Shown piece by piece: positions 18,285 through 27,421 of a DNA stretch of 64,000 bases. A model generated the notes under the pieces. It had not been told where the DNA came from. It did not search any database and was given only the letters and a program-made list of their open reading frames with translations. The stretch is from Larkinella rosea (lineage in GTDB: Bacteria; Bacteroidota; Bacteroidia; Cytophagales; Spirosomataceae). The translations under genes were made by a program, and so were the position numbers. The stretch covers positions 372,001-436,000 of the forward strand of contig NZ_RQJO01000008.1 of NCBI RefSeq assembly GCF_003858635.1, written 5' to 3'. Each line of letters starts with the position of its first letter. The first letter of the stretch is position 1.

Positions 18285-19964
18285 ATGAAATTTGCCTTAA
18301 CCCTCAACGTCCTGCTGCTCAGTTTTTCCATTTCTTCCGCGCAGGATAAATCCGGCATTCCGGCCGAAGCCCGGACAGCATCCCAGTCCGTTAAACCGGA
18401 AGCCATTCGCGCCCACATGCGGTTTCTGGCCGACGACGCGATGGAGGGCCGAAAACCGGGTACCCGAGGGTATCGGCTGGCGGCCAATTACGTCATTTCG
18501 CAGTTTGAAGCCCTGGGTTTGGAACCGGCGGGCGATCAGCAAACGTATCTGCAAAAAGTGCCGCTGCGCCAGTGGCGGGTGAATGAGGAAAACAGTTCGC
18601 TGATCCTCATTGATAAAAAAGGCGAAAAACCGCTGGTTCTCGGGAAAAACTACAACCTGAGTCCGGTCTACGGTAGTGAAAAAAGTGAGGTAACTGCGCC
18701 CGTTGTTTTCGTCGGTTTTGGCGTCACGGCACCCGATCTGAATTACGATGATTACAAAAATATCGATGTCAAAGGCAAAATAGTGGCATATTTCAACGGC
18801 GCACCGGCGGCTTTCCCCTCCAACCAGCGGGCCTACCACGGTTCGGCCAAGCTGGAAAACGCGGCTGCTCACGGCGCGGTTGGTGTGATTTCGTTCAGCC
18901 TGCCCACCGATGTCCGAAACCGCATGGAATCATCGGCCACGCGGGCGCGGCAGGGCACTTACCGCTGGCTCGACAAGGACGGCAAACCACAGCGGGTTTA
19001 TCCCGAACTGAAAGCCGTGGTCTCTTTGGGTGATTCAACGGCGCGGGCGGTTTTTGCCGAATCCGGGCATTCGCTGGCGGACGTGATCGCTGCGGCCAAC
19101 AAGAGTATTCCGCAAACGTTTCCGCTCAATTTCTCGGTGCGGGTCAAAACCGAAACCCGTTCCGGTGGCGACATCGCCGGGTATAATGTCGTCGGATTGT
19201 TGCCCGGTTCGGACCCGGTTTTGAAAAACGAGTACGTTGTCTATGTTTCCCACCTCGATCACCTCGGCGTGGGGCGGCCCGTCAAAGGCGACTCGATTTT
19301 TAACGGTGCCCACGACAACGCGTCGGGCGTTGCCATCAACCTCGAAGCAGCCCGGATGTATGCGTCGCTGCCCCAGCACCCCAAACGCTCCATTCTGTTC
19401 GTGGCTGTAACGGCGGAAGAAATGGGGCTGCTCGGCTCCGATTATTTCGCCAGCAACCCGACGGTTCCGCAGGAGAACATCGTCGCCAATCTGTGCCTGG
19501 ATATGCCCTTTTTCTTTCACAAACTGGTCGACATTGTGCCGTATGGTTCCGAACATTCGAGCATGGCGAAAGAAGTCAATACGGTGGCGAATTACCTGGG
19601 CGTGAAGGTGGCTAAAGATCCGATTCCGGAGCAGGTGGTGTTTATGCGCAGCGACCATTTCAGCTTTGTCCGGCACGGCATTCCGGCAATTTACATCAAA
19701 AGCGGTACGGAAACCGGTAACCCCGAACTCGACGGCCTGAAACTGAACCTCGACTGGCGGGCCACGATCTACCACTCGCCACAGGACGAAATCAACCAGC
19801 CGTTCGATTTCAACGCGGCCGCCAGACACGCTCAGCTCCAGTTCCTGATCGGCTACCTGACCGCCCAGCATCCGGAGCGTCCCACCTGGAACCCGGGCGA
19901 TTTCTTCGGGAATAAGTTTGGGAGAAAACCAAGCGGGAAAGGGCAAACGGAAACTGGGAAATGA
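18285..19964 (+). CDS. Secreted M28 family zinc aminopeptidase with PA domain insert
   Basis: A 559-residue exported metallopeptidase. The ATG at 18285 starts a signal peptide ending in ISSAQ. A protease-associated (PA) domain is inserted at about residues 130-230 (VTAPVVFVGFGVTAP ... GAVGVISF). The co-catalytic zinc site is complete: His in SHLDHLG (about residue 324), Asp in GAHDNASG, Glu-Glu in TAEEMG, Asp in CLDMP and His in RSDHFSF. The family cleaves N-terminal residues from peptides. The C-terminal tail is basic and low complexity. It is transcribed alone and converges with the glycosyltransferase. A TATCTTAG box lies about 35-45 nt upstream but is one base off the -7 consensus. Confidence 0.88.
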   Translation: MKFALTLNVLLLSFSISSAQDKSGIPAEARTASQSVKPEAIRAHMRFLADDAMEGRKPGTRGYRLAANYVISQFEALGLEPAGDQQTYLQKVPLRQWRVNEENSSLILIDKKGEKPLVLGKNYNLSPVYGSEKSEVTAPVVFVGFGVTAPDLNYDDYKNIDVKGKIVAYFNGAPAAFPSNQRAYHGSAKLENAAAHGAVGVISFSLPTDVRNRMESSATRARQGTYRWLDKDGKPQRVYPELKAVVSLGDSTARAVFAESGHSLADVIAAANKSIPQTFPLNFSVRVKTETRSGGDIAGYNVVGLLPGSDPVLKNEYVVYVSHLDHLGVGRPVKGDSIFNGAHDNASGVAINLEAARMYASLPQHPKRSILFVAVTAEEMGLLGSDYFASNPTVPQENIVANLCLDMPFFFHKLVDIVPYGSEHSSMAKEVNTVANYLGVKVAKDPIPEQVVFMRSDHFSFVRHGIPAIYIKSGTETGNPELDGLKLNLDWRATIYHSPQDEINQPFDFNAAARHAQLQFLIGYLTAQHPERPTWNPGDFFGNKFGRKPSGKGQTETGK

Positions 19965-20014
19965 AAATAGAATGATGAATTATAACCGCGCGGGCGGCCC
20001 CGTTATAATTCAGA

Positions 20015-21310
20015 TCATTTTTTTTCCAACACTTCCCCAATATACCTACTGCAAAGTCCAAAGGTATCATACCGCCGGAATTCGTCCGAAAGCCGGGTGA
20101 TGTTTCGTTTGTATTGCGGATCGGATAAAACCGCCGTCACGCTTTCCCGGATTTGGTCGGGCGTTGGCGTTTCGGTTTTTAAGTCGATGCCCAGCTTGAA
20201 ATAACCGACCCGCGCCGTGATCTCATTCTTCACTTCGTGCAAACCGGCGGTCACCATCGCCACCTGATGCGTGATGCTGAGCAAAACGCCCCCGTAACCT
20301 CCGTTGGTCACAAACACGTCGGCGTATGGCATGATCCGGTTAAAATCCAGAAAAGGCTCGATGATGACGTTTTTCTGGAGATAACGCGCCCGGAGCCGGT
20401 TCGTCTGCGGACTACCACCGGTGGTAACGATGATCAGATACGGAAAATCCTTAAGCGCTTCCAGCGTCGGCACAATGATCTTCTCAACGTCGCGTTCGAC
20501 GGTTCCCTGCGTCACGAGAATCACTTTTTTGTAATGTTGGAGTTTCGTTTCGTGCAAAAAAGGCCGGTTTTGCTGAAACTGGTGCGGCAACAACGGTCCC
20601 ACAAAACGCAGATTGGTTGGCCAGTCGCTACGCTCGTAATCGAAGCCCGGCGTTCCGCTCTGCAAATACAGATCTGCCCGCCGAATCTGCGTATCGATAA
20701 AAACATTGGGATTCGGACGAACGCCATAATTGCCCAGCATCCGGTTATAAACCGCCGTTATTTCCCGAAAAATGACATGTTGTACCAAAAACCGCAGCAG
20801 CGCCTGTTTGTTTTTTCCGAAAAAACCGGTCGAGGGCGTCATGCCCAAGCCCGGCGGAGGCAGATCGACGGAAGTGCTGCCCAGGGGCGCGATACCAATA
20901 CAAACCACCGGCACGCTCAATTTGTGCTGAACCAGCGTCGAAGCGATGAAAAGCATGTCGCAAACCAGCAAATCGAACGGGAATTCGCGGTGAATGTCCT
21001 CTAAGTCAGCGAAGTAGTCCGGCGTTTTCAGGATGAAGTAATGGATCATGTCGAACTTCACCTTGCCGATCTGGCTCTTGTGGCGACGGCGTTCCGGAAA
21101 AACATCCTCCAGATTTTCCTGCGTCACTTCCGTCGCTTTCCGAAACGGGAAGTGCGGAATTTTCATTTTTTCCAGCTTTTCCGCGAAAATAGGGCCGGTG
21201 TACCAGCGCACGTCGTATCCCTCGTTTTTCAGGTGAACGGCTAGCCCCGTGAGCGGATTGAAATGCCCCTCCAACGGTACGGATGCGAACAAAATGCGTT
21301 TCGATTTCAT
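20015..21310 (-). CDS. GT1-family glycosyltransferase (MGT/UGT-like)
   Basis: A 431-residue GT-B fold enzyme. The chosen ATG at 21310 begins MKSKRILFASVPLEGHFNP, the classic first strand with GH(F/V)NP of UDP-glycosyltransferases and macrolide glycosyltransferases. The C-terminal half carries the nucleotide-sugar region: VILVTQGTVER, the ADVFVTNGGYGGVLLS donor-binding segment (equivalent to the THGG motif, with Asn replacing His) and a later GLHEVKNE. It transfers a sugar to a lipid or small molecule; donor and acceptor are unknown. The THGG-to-TNGG change is worth noting because that His normally contacts the diphosphate. The gene is monocistronic by position. Confidence 0.8.
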   Translation of the reverse strand: MKSKRILFASVPLEGHFNPLTGLAVHLKNEGYDVRWYTGPIFAEKLEKMKIPHFPFRKATEVTQENLEDVFPERRRHKSQIGKVKFDMIHYFILKTPDYFADLEDIHREFPFDLLVCDMLFIASTLVQHKLSVPVVCIGIAPLGSTSVDLPPPGLGMTPSTGFFGKNKQALLRFLVQHVIFREITAVYNRMLGNYGVRPNPNVFIDTQIRRADLYLQSGTPGFDYERSDWPTNLRFVGPLLPHQFQQNRPFLHETKLQHYKKVILVTQGTVERDVEKIIVPTLEALKDFPYLIIVTTGGSPQTNRLRARYLQKNVIIEPFLDFNRIMPYADVFVTNGGYGGVLLSITHQVAMVTAGLHEVKNEITARVGYFKLGIDLKTETPTPDQIRESVTAVLSDPQYKRNITRLSDEFRRYDTFGLCSRYIGEVLEKK

Positions 21311-21455
21311 AAGTAGCTGTTGTCTGGACAAAACTACCAACCCGCTCACGGAGCTGAAATAGCTTTCCAGACTCATTTTTCTGAGTAGTAAAGCTCAGGC
21401 GAATGAGTAGCGGCACCTATTGCGGGAGACCACCGAAAATGCCGAACTTGCGTGC

Positions 21456-23300
21456 ATGCCGACCCATTCCCGCCTTTTCCGGTTTCGTTTGTTGCTGATC
21501 CTATTGCTTTCTGGCATCGGCGGACTGGCTCGGAGCCAGGATTTTCCGCCCCGGCTCATCCTGCACGACGGCCTGGGCGAAGGTACGGTAACGGGACTGA
21601 AAGCCGCCTTTTTAAAGGATGAAACCGCCCGGCTGACGTTGGCAAACATACGTAAACGCGATGCCCGGTTTCAGCCGGGACAATCCACTATGCCTTCCAA
21701 TGGGCTAAAACCGATGGCGGTTTGGTGCGCATTTCGGATTCAGAACGACTCGCAGCGGGAATGGTATCTGGAAATTGACCCGCATTACATTCCCGAAATT
21801 GATTTTTACGAGCAACAACTGGATGGTTCGTTTACGCATCAGCAACTGGGCACGCGGCACCCCTACCGAAACCGTCCGTTGCAGACCAACCGGCTGATGG
21901 TGCCGCTGAACATTCCGGCGGGCGCTTCCCGGCTGTATTACATCCGCTTTTGGAGCGACAACACACTGCGGTTTCAGCTAAACGTTGCGACGCTGCCCAC
22001 GCTCTACGCCTACAATCAGCGGCTGGATCTGTTCAACGGCCTGTATTTTGGACTCTTGCTGTCGCTGATGCTCTACAATGGCTTCGTTTTTGTTACCCTT
22101 CGCGACCGAGCGTATCTCTACTACGTCCTGAGTATCGCATTGGTTGGGTTGAACATTGGGCACCAGCGCGGGTATGCCTTTCAGTTGCTCTGGCCCGATA
22201 GGCCTTTCTGGAACAGCGCCAATTTGCTGGCGGCCGGGGGCTGCCTCTGCGCGGTTTTGTTTACGAACGCGTTCCTGAACACGGCCAGCTATGGTCCCCG
22301 GCTTCGGCGGCTGGATTTATTCGTCGTTTTACCGGCTTTTCTGACGCTGATTTTAACGGTTTTGGGCGAGCATTCGATCGGTTTTCGGGTGCAGTTGTTC
22401 ACCAGCATGATGCTGATTGCGTATGTCTTTATCATCGGCATTGCGGTGTATCGGAAAGGGTTCAAACCGGCCCGGTTTTATTTGCTGGGTTTCGGGTCGC
22501 TGGTGGTCGGGGTGTTCTTTTTTATTCTGAACGACAGCACCGGTAGTGCCATGCAAGTTGGTTCCGTCATCGAAGCCATTACGCTCTCGTATGCGCTCGT
22601 GAATAAATTGAACACCTACAAACTGGAGAAGGAGCAGCTTCAGATTCAGGCGCTTGAGCAGGCTAGCTCGTTTTCGCAGCAATTGATTCAGACGCAGGAA
22701 CATGAACGTAAACGCATTGCCGCCGAACTCCACGACAGCGTGGGGCAGAGCCTGGGTCTGGTCAAAAATCGCCTGTTGTTGCTGCAACACAAAACCGGTG
22801 ACATTCTGCCCGCGAAACTGGAAGAAGTGACGCAAACCGTAGCGCAGACGATTCAGGAAGTGCGAACGATTTCGTACGGGTTACGTCCTGTTCAACTCGA
22901 TTTGCTGGGCCTGACGGAAGCCATCAAAAGCCTGATCAATGAAACCGCCGAAGCGAGCCAGCTTCCTTTTTACGAAGAAGTCGACACCATCGACAGGCTG
23001 TTTTCCACAGAATCCGAAATTAATCTGTACCGCATTGTGCAGGAAGGGCTGAATAACCTGATCAAACACGCCCGCGCGACGCAGGCCATCGTCCAGATAA
23101 AACGCCAAGAAAATAGCCTGACGCTCTGGATCGAAGACGACGGCATCGGGCTGATGTCGTCGGAAGCGGTTCCGACTTCGCCGGGATTGGGGCTGCGCGG
23201 CATTCGCGAGCGGCTGCATTTGCTGAAAGGAACGCTGGAAATCCGCAAAGCACACCCGCACGGAACCATTCTGAGCATGACCATTCCGATCCAACTATGA
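21456..23300 (+). CDS. 7TMR-DISM sensor histidine kinase (NarL-type partner)
   Basis: A 614-residue membrane sensor. The ATG at 21456 opens a signal peptide. Residues about 40-170 form the extracytoplasmic 7TMR-DISMED2 beta-sandwich (WCAFRIQNDSQREWYLEIDP). Seven membrane helices follow (7TMR-DISM), then a short coiled coil, the HisKA_3 box with the phosphoacceptor His in ERKRIAAELHDSVGQ, and a HATPase_c domain (N-box VQEGLNNLIKHA, G-box DDGIGL and GLGLRGIRERL). The ligand is probably a carbohydrate by family. Its stop overlaps the start of the response regulator by 4 nt (ATGA), so the pair is translationally coupled. Confidence 0.9.
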   Translation: MPTHSRLFRFRLLLILLLSGIGGLARSQDFPPRLILHDGLGEGTVTGLKAAFLKDETARLTLANIRKRDARFQPGQSTMPSNGLKPMAVWCAFRIQNDSQREWYLEIDPHYIPEIDFYEQQLDGSFTHQQLGTRHPYRNRPLQTNRLMVPLNIPAGASRLYYIRFWSDNTLRFQLNVATLPTLYAYNQRLDLFNGLYFGLLLSLMLYNGFVFVTLRDRAYLYYVLSIALVGLNIGHQRGYAFQLLWPDRPFWNSANLLAAGGCLCAVLFTNAFLNTASYGPRLRRLDLFVVLPAFLTLILTVLGEHSIGFRVQLFTSMMLIAYVFIIGIAVYRKGFKPARFYLLGFGSLVVGVFFFILNDSTGSAMQVGSVIEAITLSYALVNKLNTYKLEKEQLQIQALEQASSFSQQLIQTQEHERKRIAAELHDSVGQSLGLVKNRLLLLQHKTGDILPAKLEEVTQTVAQTIQEVRTISYGLRPVQLDLLGLTEAIKSLINETAEASQLPFYEEVDTIDRLFSTESEINLYRIVQEGLNNLIKHARATQAIVQIKRQENSLTLWIEDDGIGLMSSEAVPTSPGLGLRGIRERLHLLKGTLEIRKAHPHGTILSMTIPIQL

Positions 23301-23953
23301 ATACGCTGCATTTGCTGATTGCCGACGATCACCCGATTTTTTTGAAGGGCCTGCGCGAAGTACTGGAAAGCGTCGAAAACTGGACGATAGTGGCCCAGGC
23401 CGGCAATGGCCCGGATGCGCTGCGGGCGTTGCAAAATCAATCGGTCGATGTAGCGGTTTTGGATCTCGACATGCCCGGACTGAGCGGGCTGGAAGTGGCC
23501 GACCGGATTCTGGCCGAAAAACCGGATTTGCCCATTATTTTGCTAACAATGCACAAGGATCAGGCGCATTTTTTTCGGGCGCTGGAAATCGGCATTCTCG
23601 GCTACGTGCTGAAAGAAAACGCGGTGATCGACGTTGTTCAGGCAATTCGGAAAGTCGTTGAAGGGCAGGCGTATATCAGCCCCGACATGTCGGTTTTTCT
23701 GCTGCGACGAACGGTCAAAACCGTGCAGCGAAAACCGCCCGACGCCCTCGCACAATTAACACCCGCCGAACGCCAGATTCTGGAGCTGGTGGCCGAATTC
23801 AAATCCAGCAAAGAAATGGCCGATCAGTTGTCGATCAGCGAACGAACGGTGAACAACCACCGGATGAACATCGTCCGAAAGCTCGGTTTGGCGGGCAAAA
23901 ACAGCCTTTTGCGGTTTGCGATGGAACACGCGGGCGGTTTGCGGGGTGGGTGA
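23297..23953 (+). CDS. NarL/LuxR-family response regulator
   Basis: A 218-residue two-component regulator. The receiver domain occupies residues 1-125: acidic pocket DDHP near residue 11, phosphoacceptor Asp in AVLDLDMPG near residue 56, Thr in LLTMHK and Lys in VLKENA. The C-terminal LuxR helix-turn-helix contains LTPAERQILELVAEFKSSKEMADQLSISERTVNNH. It is the partner of the kinase it overlaps. Targets are not evident from the sequence. Confidence 0.92.
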   Translation: MNTLHLLIADDHPIFLKGLREVLESVENWTIVAQAGNGPDALRALQNQSVDVAVLDLDMPGLSGLEVADRILAEKPDLPIILLTMHKDQAHFFRALEIGILGYVLKENAVIDVVQAIRKVVEGQAYISPDMSVFLLRRTVKTVQRKPPDALAQLTPAERQILELVAEFKSSKEMADQLSISERTVNNHRMNIVRKLGLAGKNSLLRFAMEHAGGLRGG

Positions 23954-24033
23954 GAAGGGAATGGCTAAACGTAGTCTTTACGGCTCTTTGTCACCAGTTT
24001 TGCAGCTTTTGATTGGCGCAGTTTTTATCGGTA

Positions 24034-24176
24034 CGTCTCGTAGAGACGGAATGTTTATAGAATAAAGGCCTGATTACCAATCGCCTGCCGTAGGTAGGCA
24101 ACGGTTGCCTACCTACGGCAGGCGATTGAAGCAATACGAAATCATGGCTACAAACATTAGATACCTAACGGCATCT
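24034..24176. repeat. REPIN-like composite palindrome
   Basis: The element is symmetric. Outer hairpin CGTCTC-GTA-GAGACG (24034-24048), core AATGTTTATAG (24050-24060), a central perfect 25-bp inverted repeat with a 1-nt spacer (24078-24102 and 24104-24128), the inverted core CTACAAACATT (24148-24158), and a second imperfect hairpin (24159-24176). The same core and outer-hairpin plan recurs at 47463-47615. Two REP units facing each other form a REPIN, usually mobilised by a RAYT transposase encoded elsewhere. It lies between the response regulator and the kinase-like gene. Confidence 0.65.
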
Positions 24177-24225
24177 AAACAGAGGTCTATCGTATTCTTC
24201 AATTTGCGTTACAAATCCTTGCTTT

Positions 24226-24762
24226 TCAGTGTTTGATCGCAGCCAAAACCCGCTCCATTCGTTCGGCAATCGTCGTATCGCCTTCCATTTTCAACACCGG
24301 GCAGGATACTTTTTGGAGCCAGTTTTGATGAGATTTCAGGGTTCGTCCCTGAGCCGTACCGGAGTCGTAACCGGCGGCCCATTCGATGAATTCCGCGTAA
24401 GTCTTTTGCCGTTCAGGGTCGGTCAGGATAATGTCGCCGAAACGCTCGAACTCTCGTTTTCGCAATCGCTCGATGCGGATATCCGGCGGAATCCGGAGAA
24501 AAACCACCAGATCGAAGCGGTTTTCCCAACCGTTGCCCCAATTGCTGACGGAGCCGCCTAAAATGCAGTCGGGATGATTATCCAATGTTTCTTTACACAG
24601 GCGGTTCCGCTCGTCCGGATCGCGCCGGTTCTGGTAAGGCGGTTCCGATTTGATCCAGAAAAAATCGTCGCTGTCGAAATACGGAATGTTTAGTGTTTGG
24701 GCCAGATGACGACCTAAGGTCGTCGCGCCCGCACCGGACGCACCCATAATGTGAATGCGCAT
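24226..24762 (-). CDS. P-loop kinase-like NTPase (adenylate/shikimate-kinase-like) with variant Walker A
   Basis: A 178-residue cytosolic protein opening with MRIHIMGASGAGATTLG. It has the glycine-rich P-loop of small-molecule kinases, but the invariant lysine position holds alanine (GASGAGATT). A DSDDFFW segment follows, matching the substrate-binding DxD region of adenylate kinase-like proteins. Then come LGGSVSNWGN, an FLRIPPDIRIERLRKRE segment (the lid arginines) and a C-terminal helix. This variant P-loop is common to one known subgroup of AAA_18-type proteins, so it is not necessarily dead. The substrate is unknown. It starts 7 nt after the ABC permease/binding fusion and is probably cotranscribed with it. 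Confidence 0.7.
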   Translation of the reverse strand: MRIHIMGASGAGATTLGRHLAQTLNIPYFDSDDFFWIKSEPPYQNRRDPDERNRLCKETLDNHPDCILGGSVSNWGNGWENRFDLVVFLRIPPDIRIERLRKREFERFGDIILTDPERQKTYAEFIEWAAGYDSGTAQGRTLKSHQNWLQKVSCPVLKMEGDTTIAERMERVLAAIKH

Positions 24763-24769
24763 GCTTTCG

Positions 24770-26329
24770 CTACTGATCCAGATACCGCTTCAGCTCCGAA
24801 TTGGTTTTGATGCCCAGCTGCCCGGCCTGCGATTCGCGCATCATCAGCGCGTAGGTGTTGTTGAAGCCCAGCGGTTTTTGCCAGTTGAGCTTATACTGCC
24901 GCTGAAATTCGGTATTGACATAGTCATAAACCGCTTTGGTGTCGACTTGCAGTGAATCGGAAACCGCTAGCGGTGGTTGCAAAATGACCAGCAAACCGGT
25001 GCCGGTGTATTCGGGATAGAGGTCGATGCTTCCGGCATTCAGCGCGTCGAAGCAGATTTTGGTGCCGCCCAGACCGGTTTTGGTAACCACCTCCAGGGCC
25101 GTCCGGTTTTCCACCAGCTGCCGCAGAATTTCGACCAGAATGTATTGTTCTGTAAAGATCATGGCGCCGACCACCAGTTTGCCCTGCCGCTTGCCGACGT
25201 ACGGTTTTTGCAGTAAATCGCTGCGGTTCAGAAACTCCCGGGCGACGGTTTCCGGTGATTTGTGGAGGTAATCGACCTGGTAATTCAGCTCGGTCATCGA
25301 CGAATCCGAAAGCTGTCCGGCCAGCAAATCCAGCGTGGGTTGCAGTTCCGGGTATTTTTTCAGACTCAGCTCGCGAACCACAAAGGCGGCCTGATAAGGC
25401 GGAAAGGCGTGTTTATCGTCGGCCAGCGTCCGCAGATTGAAGGCTTTGATGCGCCCGTCGGTTGAATAGCCGCTGATAATGTCCACGAGGTTGGTATGAA
25501 CGGCTTCGTACATCAGATTCTGGTCGATCAGCCGCGACGCCAGGTGCAGGTCATACGTGCGGATCAGAGCCGGGTAACCATCGGCGCGGCCGTAAAACTC
25601 GTGGGCAAAACCGGCATGTAAACGGGGCTGGCCATCGGCCGGGTACCAGTAAAACGATGACAGAACCGGAGCCAGCAGGAAGAATACGATCATCACCCGG
25701 TACCGCCACAAACCGCGCAGGTTCTGCAAACGCGCCAGTCCGGCGTCGAACAGGATGGCCAGCAGGGCCGACGGAATCGTTCCGGCCAGAATCATGTTGG
25801 TGTTGTTCAGCGCAATTCCGCCGAAAATAAACTCTCCCAAACCGCCAGCCGCCAGATAAGCCGCCAGCGTGGCTACGCCGACATTGATCACGGTGGCGGT
25901 ACGAATACCGGCAAAAATAACCGGCATCGCCAGCGGTAACTCGAGCCGAAACAAGATTTGCCAGCGGGTCAGGCCCATGCCCCGGGCGGCTTCTTTCAGC
26001 GCCGGACTCACTTCCCGGATGCCGACATACGTATTCTGAACGATGGGCAAAAGGGCATATAGAAACAGGGCCACAATGGCCGGTCCGGGGCCAATGCCCA
26101 GCAGCGGAATCATGAAACCCAGCAGCGCAATGCTCGGAATAGTTTGCAAAACGCCCACCGACCCGAGCGTAAAACCAACCAGCCGGGGCCGGAAGGTGAT
26201 CAGAATGCCCAGCGGAATGCCAATTACCAGCGCAATACACAACGACAGAAACGTCAGCCCGATGTGCGTTAGGGTTTGTTCGGCCAGTTTATCGGCGTGT
26301 TCAACAATGAATTTGAAAAATTCCTGCAC
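24770..26329 (-). CDS. OpuB-type osmoprotectant ABC transporter, permease fused to substrate-binding protein
   Basis: A 519-residue fusion. Residues about 1-210 are an ABC permease domain with six helices and the EAA loop (SPALKEAARGMGLTRWQILFRLELPLA). After another membrane helix (about 212-232), residues 240-519 form an OpuAC/ProX-like substrate-binding domain tethered outside the membrane. It includes VVGAMIFTEQYILVEIL, LGGTKICFDALNAGSIDLYPEYTGTG and the GFNNTYALMMRE pocket strand. The family imports glycine betaine, choline or carnitine. The fusion replaces separate OpuBB and OpuBC subunits. It follows the ATPase gene by 12 nt. Confidence 0.88.
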   Translation of the reverse strand: MQEFFKFIVEHADKLAEQTLTHIGLTFLSLCIALVIGIPLGILITFRPRLVGFTLGSVGVLQTIPSIALLGFMIPLLGIGPGPAIVALFLYALLPIVQNTYVGIREVSPALKEAARGMGLTRWQILFRLELPLAMPVIFAGIRTATVINVGVATLAAYLAAGGLGEFIFGGIALNNTNMILAGTIPSALLAILFDAGLARLQNLRGLWRYRVMIVFFLLAPVLSSFYWYPADGQPRLHAGFAHEFYGRADGYPALIRTYDLHLASRLIDQNLMYEAVHTNLVDIISGYSTDGRIKAFNLRTLADDKHAFPPYQAAFVVRELSLKKYPELQPTLDLLAGQLSDSSMTELNYQVDYLHKSPETVAREFLNRSDLLQKPYVGKRQGKLVVGAMIFTEQYILVEILRQLVENRTALEVVTKTGLGGTKICFDALNAGSIDLYPEYTGTGLLVILQPPLAVSDSLQVDTKAVYDYVNTEFQRQYKLNWQKPLGFNNTYALMMRESQAGQLGIKTNSELKRYLDQ

Positions 26330-26341
26330 GGTGGCTGCGGT

Positions 26342-27295
26342 TTAGACGGTTTGTTTCTGGAGTAATTGCCCCAACGCGGGCCAGATAGCGGCCGACTGTA
26401 CGGTTACAAAGTGCGGACCGGTTTTAAAAGCGATGGATTCCGGGCCGGACAGCTCATTCAGTGCATCGGCCAGTTGGGTGTGGGCCGGGAAAAGCCGGGC
26501 TTCCGGTGGCGGAGCGGTTTCGTTGGGCAGATACGGTGCCAAATCGTGCAGCGAAAAAACGTGCAACTGAAGCGCCAGCCATTGGTCGGCGAAAAAATTC
26601 CGCACGAATTCGTTGACCGGTTGCAAAAGCAGTTCTCGGGGCGTACCGATCTGCTGGATGCGGCCACTGTCCATTAGGGCCACGCGATCACCGAGTTCGA
26701 AGGCTTCCCGAATGTCGTGCGTGACCAGAACGATGGTTTTCTCACGCAATTCTTCCAGGTTTTTGAATTCCCGGCGAATGGCGCTCCGCGTCACGGGGTC
26801 GAGGGCACCCAGTGGTTCGTCCATCAGCAGAATCGACGGCTGCGCGGCCAGCGCCCGGGCGAGTCCAACCCGCTGCCGTTGCCCTCCGCTCAGTTGGTTG
26901 GGATACGCATTCAGGTAGGTTTCGGGCAATCGGAGCATCGCCAGCATTTCGCGGATGCGGTTTTGAATCCGCCGTTCGTCCCACTGCAACAGCCGGGGCA
27001 CCAGCGCAATGTTTTCGCCGATGGTGTAATGCGGAAACAGCCCGGTTTCCTGAATCACGTAGCCGATTTCCCGGCGCAGTTCGTGGAGTTTCCGCCCCCG
27101 AATGTCACTCCCGTCGATTTCGATGATTCCGGCCGTTGGCTCGATCAGCCGGTTGATCATCTTCAGGGTGGTGGTTTTGCCGGAACCGCTGGTTCCCAGC
27201 AGCACCAGTGTTTCCCGCGACGCCACTTCAAAGGAGACGTCATCGACGGCCAGGTGAGTCGGATACTGCTTGGTAAGCTGGCGAACAGCGATCAT
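26342..27295 (-). CDS. OpuB/ProV-type ABC transporter ATP-binding protein
   Basis: A 317-residue ATPase. ATG at 27295 starts MIAVRQLTKQYPTH, the usual first strand; an earlier start would add 32 unrelated residues. Walker A GTSGSGKTT, Q-loop YVIQETGLFPHYT, signature LSGGQRQRVGLARAL, Walker B ILLMDEPLGALD and H-loop VTHD are all present. The IQETGLFPH segment is typical of the quaternary-amine uptake (QAT) subfamily. The C-terminal 80 residues resemble a degenerate regulatory domain rather than full CBS repeats. It is first in a three-gene minus-strand operon with the permease/binding fusion and a P-loop kinase. Confidence 0.88.
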   Translation of the reverse strand: MIAVRQLTKQYPTHLAVDDVSFEVASRETLVLLGTSGSGKTTTLKMINRLIEPTAGIIEIDGSDIRGRKLHELRREIGYVIQETGLFPHYTIGENIALVPRLLQWDERRIQNRIREMLAMLRLPETYLNAYPNQLSGGQRQRVGLARALAAQPSILLMDEPLGALDPVTRSAIRREFKNLEELREKTIVLVTHDIREAFELGDRVALMDSGRIQQIGTPRELLLQPVNEFVRNFFADQWLALQLHVFSLHDLAPYLPNETAPPPEARLFPAHTQLADALNELSGPESIAFKTGPHFVTVQSAAIWPALGQLLQKQTV

Positions 27296-27421
27296 GGATA
27301 TACGTTGTAAAATAGGTGAACGGTTTTTTAGTATACGGTTTACAGTTTCAATGTCTGGTATAAAATGTTGCTTATCAGTGGCTTGACTCAAAGGTTTATA
27401 AACCGTGAACGTTAAACAGCC

